Assembly: GCA_013041945.1 (NCBI GenBank)
Contig: JABDRC010000025.1
Location: 1-11,404 of the forward strand
Direction of reading: 5' to 3'
DNA from: Halobacteria archaeon
Lineage (GTDB): Bacteria; Pseudomonadota; Gammaproteobacteria; UBA9214
DNA length: 11,404 nt
Positions 6,946-11,404 of this stretch are shown in pieces. Position numbers and translations under genes: made by a program. Each line of letters starts with the position of its first letter. The first letter of the stretch is position 1. Below the pieces are notes generated by a model, which was not told where the DNA came from, ran no database searches, and saw only the letters and a list, made by a program, of their open reading frames with translations.

Positions 6946-7680
6946 TCAGGCCTGACTGACGGGGAGACGCTGCAGCTCGCAGCCCTCGGCGGTGCATTCA
7001 AGCACGCTGCCCTGTTCGTACCAGTCACCCAGTACGATGCGTTGTGCGGCCCGGCCCGCCAGCTCGAGGCGGTGGATGGCCGGCCGGTGGGTATGGCCAT
7101 GAATGAGCTGTACGGTGTCATGTTCCGTCATGTAGTCAATGACGGACTCCCCGTTGACGTCCATGATGGATTCCGGCTTGCCGGCGGTCTGTTCCCGGCT
7201 CGCATTGCGCATATCGCGCGCAATGGCCTGGCGTTCGGGCAGCGGCCTGGCCAGCAGGTCAGCCTGCCAGGCGGGGTCGCGGACCTGGTCGCGAAAGGCC
7301 ATATAGCCGGTATCGTCCGTACACAGCAGGTCACCGTGCATCAGCAGGGTCGGGACGCCGTACAGATCGATAACGGCGGGATCCCCGAGCAGCGTGACGC
7401 CGCAGTCCTGTGCAAACCGCTTGCCCAGCAGGAAGTCGCGGTTGCCGTGCATGACATAAACCGGTGTGCCGCCGTCGGCACATTGCCGCAGGGACTCGCA
7501 CACCGCCCGGTTCCCGGGCGAGTCGTCATCGTCGCCGACCCAGGCCTCGAACAGGTCGCCCAGAATGTACAGCGCATCCGCCTCACTGGCCCGGGTGGCC
7601 AGGAAGTCGCGAAACAGGGCGGTGATTGCCGGCCGTGCGGGGTCCAGGTGCAGGTCGGAAATAAACAGGGTCCCGGGCAT
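6946..7680 (-). CDS. lpxH: UDP-2,3-diacylglucosamine diphosphatase
   Basis: 244 residues. LpxH hydrolyses UDP-2,3-diacylglucosamine to lipid X and UMP, the fourth step of lipid A synthesis, at the cytoplasmic face of the inner membrane. The calcineurin-type Mn-binding residues are all visible: D9-L-H11 (FISDLHL), D42 (ILGDLFEAWVGDDD), N80 (HGNRDFLLGKRFA), H115 (LMHGDLLCTDD), and H194, H196, H198 (LIHGHTHRPAIHRL). Many stretches, such as LYILGDLFEAW, match E. coli LpxH as I recall it. It starts 21 bases after the stop of the cyclophilin gene and probably shares its transcript; its own ribosome site is weak. The presence of LpxH shows a lipid A-bearing Gram-negative of the Beta/Gammaproteobacteria kind. 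Confidence 0.96.
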   Translation of the reverse strand: MPGTLFISDLHLDPARPAITALFRDFLATRASEADALYILGDLFEAWVGDDDDSPGNRAVCESLRQCADGGTPVYVMHGNRDFLLGKRFAQDCGVTLLGDPAVIDLYGVPTLLMHGDLLCTDDTGYMAFRDQVRDPAWQADLLARPLPERQAIARDMRNASREQTAGKPESIMDVNGESVIDYMTEHDTVQLIHGHTHRPAIHRLELAGRAAQRIVLGDWYEQGSVLECTAEGCELQRLPVSQA

Positions 7681-7701
7681 GCCGGCCGCTGGCCTGTGTG
7701 T

Positions 7702-8301
7702 CTACTCCTCGACCGTGACCTTGCGGATGACGATGCTCTCGTTCGGCACATCGCCGTGGCCGCCGTGCGTCCCGGTCTTGGCCTGCTCGATGCTACGCAC
7801 CACGTCCATGCCGTCGACGACCTTGCCGAATACCGCGTAGCCCCAGCCCTGGGGTGATGGCGAGGTGTGATCCAGGAAACCGTTGTCCTTCACATTGATG
7901 AAAAACTGCGCGGTGGCGGAATGCGGGTCATTGGTGCGTGCCATGGCAACGGTGCCGTCCGCGTTCTTGAGGCCGTTTTCCGCCTCGTTCTTGATCGGCG
8001 CATTGGTCGGTTTCTGTTTCATGTCGGCATCAAAGCCGCCGCCCTGGATCATGAAGCCGGCAATGACGCGGTGAAAGATGGTGCCGTCGTAGTATCCGTC
8101 CTTTGCGTAGGCGACGAAGTTCTCGACGGTTTGCGGTGCCTTGTTGCCGTCCAGTTCCAGCTTGATCGTGCCGGCGCTGGTTTCCATGTTGACTGTTACC
8201 ATTCCTGTACCTTTTGAGTTTGAGTTGTCTTCTTTTGCGAGTGCGGATGCCGGCAACATGCCAACGGTAATGGCCAGCAGCAGGCCATGCAGGTATTTCA
8301 T
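7702..8301 (-). CDS. ppiB: Exported cyclophilin-type peptidyl-prolyl cis-trans isomerase
   Basis: 199 residues from the ATG at 8301, chosen for the strong GGAGGAG (8309-8315) eight bases upstream and because a signal peptide follows at once: MKYLHGLLLAITVGMLPASALA with a likely cut after Ala22, so the mature protein would be periplasmic. The cyclophilin domain spans about 36-197, with the catalytic FHR (76-78), FMIQGG (83-88), NDPHSATAQFFINV (124-137) and GYAVFGKVVDGMDVV (154-168). It speeds cis-trans isomerisation of Xaa-Pro bonds in folding proteins. By location it is more like E. coli PpiA than cytosolic PpiB; the symbol follows the usual naming next to lpxH and cysS in Pseudomonas. A KEDNSNSKGTG linker follows the signal. 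It is first in the minus-strand unit with lpxH. Confidence 0.92.
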   Translation of the reverse strand: MKYLHGLLLAITVGMLPASALAKEDNSNSKGTGMVTVNMETSAGTIKLELDGNKAPQTVENFVAYAKDGYYDGTIFHRVIAGFMIQGGGFDADMKQKPTNAPIKNEAENGLKNADGTVAMARTNDPHSATAQFFINVKDNGFLDHTSPSPQGWGYAVFGKVVDGMDVVRSIEQAKTGTHGGHGDVPNESIVIRKVTVEE

Positions 8302-8334
8302 CGGGATTGCTCCTCCGGTAGTGCGAAAGTGGCA

Positions 8335-8362
8335 ATGATAGTGGCTCTGGCGGTCTTTACAA
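8335..8362 (-). promoter_or_regulatory. Promoter for ppi-lpxH
   Basis: On the minus strand, TTGTAA (8362-8357) and TATCAT (8340-8335, 5 of 6 to consensus) are separated by 16 bp. Transcription would start at about 8328, some 27 nt before the ppi ATG and just ahead of its GGAGGAG. Confidence 0.5.
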
Positions 8363-8385
8363 GTGCCGGCCTGACAGGACCCACT

Positions 8386-8414
8386 TTGTCGCACCCGGGG
8401 CTTTCCGTTACTAT
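8386..8414 (+). promoter_or_regulatory. Promoter for cysS
   Basis: TTGTCG (8386-8391), a 17-bp spacer and TACTAT (8409-8414). The start would be at about 8421, leaving a leader of about 55 nt. A second AT-rich hexamer TAAAAA (8424-8429) is an alternative -10. The promoter is back to back with the ppi promoter, and the -35 elements are about 24 bp apart. I see no T-box or other leader RNA here. Confidence 0.45.
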
Positions 8415-8474
8415 GGCGCTCGATAAAAATCCGTCGCTACGTGGATGCCCCCTGGATGCGAGCCTGGCCGTCAC

Positions 8475-9872
8475 ATGCTGAAAATCTACAACACCCTTAC
8501 TAATCAGAAGGATAAGTTTGTCCCGATCGAAGCGGGCAAGGTGAGGATGTATGTCTGTGGCATGACGGTCTACGACTACTGCCATCTGGGCCATGCGCGC
8601 GTCATGCTGGTGTTCGACATCGTTGCCCGCTACCTGCGCGAGCAGGGCTATGACGTGACCTACATCAGGAACATCACCGATATCGACGACAAGATCATCC
8701 AGCGCGCCGGTGAAAACGGCGAAGACATCAACACACTGACCAACCGCTTCATCCGCATCATGCACGAGGATGCCGATGCGCTCGGCATCCAGCGTCCTGA
8801 TCTCGAACCGCGGGCAACGGAATCCATGGACGCAATCATTGGCATGATCGGCGCACTGGTCGACAGGGGCTATGCCTACCGGGGTGAGAACGGCGATGTC
8901 TATTATGACGTCAGCCGCTTCGAACGCTATGGCCGCCTGTCGGGCAAACTGCTCGAGGACCTGCAGGCCGGGGCGCGCATCGAGGTCAATGAAGCGAAGG
9001 ATGACCCGCTGGATTTCGTGCTCTGGAAGGCCGCCAAGGCGGGCGAACCCGGCTGGCCATCACCCTGGGGCGAGGGCAGGCCCGGCTGGCACATCGAGTG
9101 CTCGGCCATGTCGACGGACCACCTCGGCGACCACTTCGATATTCACGGCGGCGGCATGGACCTGAAGTTTCCGCATCACGAAAACGAGATTGCCCAGTCC
9201 GAGGCGGCAACCGGTCATGATTTCGTGAACTACTGGATGCACAACGGTTTCGTCAGGGTCGATGAAGAAAAAATGTCCAAGTCGCTGGGCAATTTCTTCA
9301 CGGTCAGGGAAATCCTGAAAAATTACCGCGCCGAAGAGGTGCGCTATTTCATCCTGGCGAGTCACTACCGCAGTCCGCTCAATTACACGCAGGAAAATCT
9401 CGAGCTAGGCAAGGCGGCACTGACGCGGTTGTACACGGCCCTGCGCGGGTTGACGCCGGCCGCGCAAGCGGATGCATCGTGCGATCATTATGCGGATGCC
9501 TTTCATGCTGCCATGGATGACGACTTCAATACGCCCGAGGCGGTTGCGGTGCTGTTCGAACTGGCGCGTGACATCAACAAGTCGCGCGGCGACGCGCCGG
9601 ACCGGGCCGCCGCGCTGGCTGCCTGCCTGCTGCGGCTGGGTGGCGTGCTCGGGCTGGTGCAGGCCGATCCGGAGCTGTACCTGCAGGGCACGTCCGGGGA
9701 TACATCCGGCGAGGCCCTGCCGGACAAGGAAATCGACAGGCTGATTGACACCCGCCTGCGTGCGCGCGAGAACCGCGACTGGGCGGAGGCGGACCGGATC
9801 CGCGATGAACTGGAGTCGCAGGGCGTGGTGCTGGAGGACGGACCGACCGGCACCAGCTGGCGACGCAGCTGA
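8475..9872 (+). CDS. cysS: Cysteinyl-tRNA synthetase
   Basis: 465 residues (E. coli has 461). It is a class Ia synthetase charging tRNA-Cys in the cytoplasm. MLKIYNTLTNQKDKFVP fixes the start. The HIGH motif appears as HLGH (37-40) and KMSKS is at 266-270. The four zinc ligands Cys28, Cys209, His234 and Glu238 are at the same positions as I recall for E. coli: YVCGMTVYD, GWHIECSAMS and KFPHHENEIAQSEA. The C-terminal DALR-type helical domain (about 315-400) and the small tail ending DELESQGVVLEDGPTGTSWRR are complete. No strong ribosome site precedes the ATG. It converges on folD, with 14 bases between the two stops. Confidence 0.98.
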   Translation: MLKIYNTLTNQKDKFVPIEAGKVRMYVCGMTVYDYCHLGHARVMLVFDIVARYLREQGYDVTYIRNITDIDDKIIQRAGENGEDINTLTNRFIRIMHEDADALGIQRPDLEPRATESMDAIIGMIGALVDRGYAYRGENGDVYYDVSRFERYGRLSGKLLEDLQAGARIEVNEAKDDPLDFVLWKAAKAGEPGWPSPWGEGRPGWHIECSAMSTDHLGDHFDIHGGGMDLKFPHHENEIAQSEAATGHDFVNYWMHNGFVRVDEEKMSKSLGNFFTVREILKNYRAEEVRYFILASHYRSPLNYTQENLELGKAALTRLYTALRGLTPAAQADASCDHYADAFHAAMDDDFNTPEAVAVLFELARDINKSRGDAPDRAAALAACLLRLGGVLGLVQADPELYLQGTSGDTSGEALPDKEIDRLIDTRLRARENRDWAEADRIRDELESQGVVLEDGPTGTSWRRS

Positions 9873-9886
9873 GGACGTCAGCCTGC

Positions 9887-10747
9887 TCAGTCGTCCGCGT
9901 GCAGGTGTTCGGCCGCGTACAGGGTATTCTCGAGCAGTGTGGCGACGGTCATCGGACCGACGCCCCCCGGCACGGGCGTAATCCAGGCGGCCCGTTCGCA
10001 CGCCGCCTCGAAGCCGATATCGCCCACCAGGCTGCCGTCTTCCTGCCGGTTGATGCCGACGTCGACCACCGTGGCACCCGGCCTGACCCATTCACCCGAG
10101 ACGATGCCCGGTTTGCCGACGGCCACGACCAGGATGTCGGCCGTGCCGACAAGCACGTCGAGATTGCGCGTAAACCGGTGACAGGTGGTCACGGTGCAGC
10201 CGGCCAGCAGCAGTTCGAGGGTCATGGGCCGTCCGACATTGTTCGAGGCACCCACGACGACGGCCTGGCGGCCATAGAACTCCTCACCCGTATGCTCGAG
10301 CAGGGTGATCACGCCGCGTGGGGTGCACGAGCGCAGGGCGGGCCGGCGCAGCGCGAGTCGCCCGATGTTGTACGGGTGGAAACCGTCCACGTCCTTGTCG
10401 GGCAGGATAGCCTCGGTCACCCGGTCGGCATCGATATGGTCCGGTAGCGGAAACTGCACCAGGATGCCGTCGATTTCACGGTCGGCATTGAGGCGGTCGA
10501 TCAGCTCCAGCAGGGCCGCCTCGCTGGTGTCGTCCGGCAGATCATAGGCGCGCGACAGGATGCCGGCATGTTCGCAGGCCGTGCGCTTGTTGCGCACATA
10601 AATCTCGGAGGCCGGGTCCTGGCCGACCAGGACCACCGCCAGTCCGGGCGTCCGCTGTCCGTGCGCACGCCGTGCATCGATCCCGGCCTTGACTGCCAGC
10701 CTGACGTCTGCGGCGATGGCCTTGCCGTCGATCAGTTTTGCGCTCAT
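9887..10747 (-). CDS. folD: Methylenetetrahydrofolate dehydrogenase / methenyltetrahydrofolate cyclohydrolase
   Basis: 286 residues. FolD oxidises 5,10-methylene-THF with NADP and hydrolyses the methenyl product to 10-formyl-THF, feeding purine synthesis and formylation of initiator tRNA. Catalytic residues are in place: Y50 and K54 (SEIYVRNKRTACEHAG), Q98 (GILVQFPLP) and D121 (LPDKDVDGFHPYNIGRL). The Rossmann nucleotide site is VVVGASNNVGRPM (163-175) and the C-terminal ITPVPGGVGPMTVATLLENT is invariant in the family. Residue 140 is Ser (RSCTPRG) where PCTPxG is usual. The ATG at 10747 begins MSAKLIDGKAIA, the normal FolD N-terminus; a longer in-frame extension would run into tRNA-Pro and is discarded. 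The ribosome site and minus-strand promoter are not obvious. Confidence 0.97.
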   Translation of the reverse strand: MSAKLIDGKAIAADVRLAVKAGIDARRAHGQRTPGLAVVLVGQDPASEIYVRNKRTACEHAGILSRAYDLPDDTSEAALLELIDRLNADREIDGILVQFPLPDHIDADRVTEAILPDKDVDGFHPYNIGRLALRRPALRSCTPRGVITLLEHTGEEFYGRQAVVVGASNNVGRPMTLELLLAGCTVTTCHRFTRNLDVLVGTADILVVAVGKPGIVSGEWVRPGATVVDVGINRQEDGSLVGDIGFEAACERAAWITPVPGGVGPMTVATLLENTLYAAEHLHADD

Positions 10748-10849
10748 GGTTTCGGCGACTACCCTATCAAAATGAGGGGCGGAATTCTCGCATGTGCGCT
10801 GGCGTAAATACAGCTGCACAGACGGATGCCCGGCCGGATACAGCTCCAT

Positions 10850-10878
10850 TTGACCGTTTACAGGGCAGGACGTATCAT
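10850..10878 (+). promoter_or_regulatory. Promoter of the tRNA-Pro / tRNA-Arg operon
   Basis: TTGACC (10850-10855, 5 of 6), a 17-bp spacer and TATCAT (10873-10878, 5 of 6), followed by the GC-rich stretch CTCCGGGC typical of a stringent-type discriminator. The start at about 10885 lies 34 nt before tRNA-Pro. This is the strongest promoter-like match in the 171-bp folD-tRNA gap, which otherwise holds no gene that I can see. Confidence 0.65.
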
Positions 10879-10918
10879 CTCCGGGCTTTGTATATGGCCG
10901 AATCGTTGACACTTTTAA

Positions 10919-10995
10919 CGGGGTATAGCGCAGCCTGGTAGCGCGCCTGCTTTGGGAGCAGGATGTCGGGAGTTCGAATCTCTCTACCCCGACCA
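10919..10995 (+). tRNA. tRNA-Pro (anticodon TGG)
   Basis: A 77-nt cloverleaf with encoded CCA. The acceptor is CGGGGTA 10919-10925 paired with TACCCCG 10985-10991, then A and CCA (10993-10995). The D-arm carries GCGC...GCGC, the anticodon stem is CCTGC 10946-10950 with GCAGG 10958-10962, and the loop TTTGGGA gives anticodon TGG at 10953-10955. The T-loop TTCGAAT is intact. The C1-G72 pair and A73 are the known prolyl-tRNA synthetase identity features in bacteria. The next tRNA begins 20 bases later. Confidence 0.97.
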
Positions 10996-11015
10996 GGTGA
11001 ATTAGGTCGAGCACT

Positions 11016-11050
11016 GCGCCCGTAGCTCAACAGGATAGAGCACCGGCCTT
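11016..11050 (+). tRNA. tRNA-Arg (probably anticodon TCT), 5' exon interrupted in the anticodon loop
   Basis: The bases read as the first half of a tRNA: acceptor strand GCGCCCG (11016-11022), TA, D-stem GCTC (11025-11028), D-loop with GG (11033-11034), GAGC (11038-11041), then anticodon 5' strand CCGGC (11043-11047) and loop C32 T33 T34 (11048-11050). This matches bacterial tRNA-Arg(UCU), such as E. coli argU, up to that point. The sequence then departs: where C35 T36 A37 A38 and GCCGG should follow, a group I intron begins. The 3' exon is outside the window, so the anticodon and the exact splice site are inferred. Assignment to Arg rests on the 5' half only. Confidence 0.8.
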
Positions 11051-11404
11051 TAGGCGCACATCATAGTAAAGATGTGCAAGCGGGAGCCTTTATGGGGAAA
11101 GGGAACCCATAAAGTGGACCACACTGTATCGGGGAAACCTTAACAGGTCAGGCTGATGGCAATCCCGAGGAAACCTTTGGTTGGCTCATCCATTGGTCTT
11201 GCATAGCATTTTCGTTATGCATCGCACCAAAAAAAGGGCCGCCTGGGTGTTTTGAAGGCTCAACTCGATTTGTTCGAGCTGTTACGTTGAGGGTAGAAAA
11301 ACCCAAGAATAATCAGACAGCGAATGTAAGGTTGGCGTCGGATTATCAGGGGGTTCCGTAGAGACTATACGTGTGGCACCTGCGAAGGTGATGAGATAGT
11401 CCAG
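11051..11404 (+). ncRNA. Group I self-splicing intron in tRNA-Arg (IC3-like), 3' end beyond the window
   Basis: The catalytic core can be drawn. P2 is 11088-11096 with 11106-11114, nine pairs. P3 is CCACAC 11119-11124 with GTGTGG 11371-11376. P4 is TCGGG 11129-11133 with CCCGA 11164-11168. P7 is GACTAT 11363-11368 with ATAGTC 11396-11401. P8 is CACCT 11377-11381 with AGGTG 11386-11390, capped by a GCGA tetraloop. The conserved strings GGGGAAACC (P), GGCAATCCCGAG (Q), GTAGAGACTATACG (R) and GAGATAGTCC (S) resemble the Azoarcus and cyanobacterial tRNA introns of subgroup IC3. A likely P1 pairs the exon end GGCCTT with GGAGCC (11083-11088), with U.G at the cut and one C.A mismatch, extended by a GCACATC/GATGTGC hairpin (11056-11062 / 11071-11077). 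No protein-coding frame is apparent. The piece between P4 and P7 is long and forms several hairpins. Confidence 0.92.

Noticed and set aside
6231..7121. A 296-codon minus-strand frame overlapping the DUF455 gene and the end of lpxH
   Set aside because: It is an antisense shadow of the DUF455 gene; its translation resembles no family, and lpxH in another frame is certain.
7042..7857. A 271-codon plus-strand frame opposite lpxH and ppi
   Set aside because: It is the complement of two well-identified genes and has no family features.
10906..10911. A perfect TTGACA just upstream of tRNA-Pro
   Set aside because: Its -10 would fall inside the tRNA (about 10929) where there is no suitable hexamer. 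The TTGACC-17-TATCAT pair at 10850-10878 fits far better.

Overview
The window is high-GC bacterial chromosome. It most resembles a gammaproteobacterium outside the enterics. The order folC - dedD (SPOR) - cvpA - purF - metZ is the arrangement I know from Pseudomonas and relatives. The block lpxH-ppi on the minus strand, cysS on plus, folD on minus, then tRNAs on plus also resembles the Pseudomonas layout, but without glnS. LpxH, CysS and FolD are close in sequence to the E. coli proteins as I remember them. The species cannot be named from this.

Region 1 (1-3432, plus strand) holds the 3' part of folC, a SPOR-domain inner-membrane protein, cvpA and purF. This is folate, cell-envelope and purine metabolism in a tight run, possibly with an internal promoter ahead of cvpA.

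Region 2 (3433-4791) holds metZ, a methionine biosynthesis gene, behind a compact leader. The leader reads, in order: a TTGACA promoter, a SAM-II riboswitch whose pseudoknot pairings and ligand-contact uridines can be traced base by base, an intrinsic terminator with seven T's, a second hairpin touching the Shine-Dalgarno, and the metZ start. The parts fit a SAM-triggered transcription-attenuation switch. SAM-II is best known from Alphaproteobacteria, so its presence in this gene neighbourhood is notable.

Region 3 (4832-6899, plus strand) is a MOFRL-family glycerate 2-kinase overlapping a DUF455 ferritin-like protein by 20 bases. Region 4 (6946-8301, minus strand) is lpxH (lipid A synthesis) and an exported cyclophilin-type prolyl isomerase. 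They are divergent from cysS (8475-9872, plus strand), with promoters for both directions in the 173-bp gap. folD (minus strand) converges on cysS.

Region 5 (10850-11404, plus strand) is a tRNA operon: a strong promoter, tRNA-Pro(TGG), then the first 35 nt of a tRNA-Arg (probably TCT) cut in the anticodon loop by a group I intron. The catalytic core pairings P3, P4, P7 and P8 are all present. The intron runs off the window end just after the 3' strand of P7, so the 3' splice site and 3' exon are not visible. The most unusual contents of the window are the two RNAs: the SAM-II switch and the tRNA-Arg intron.
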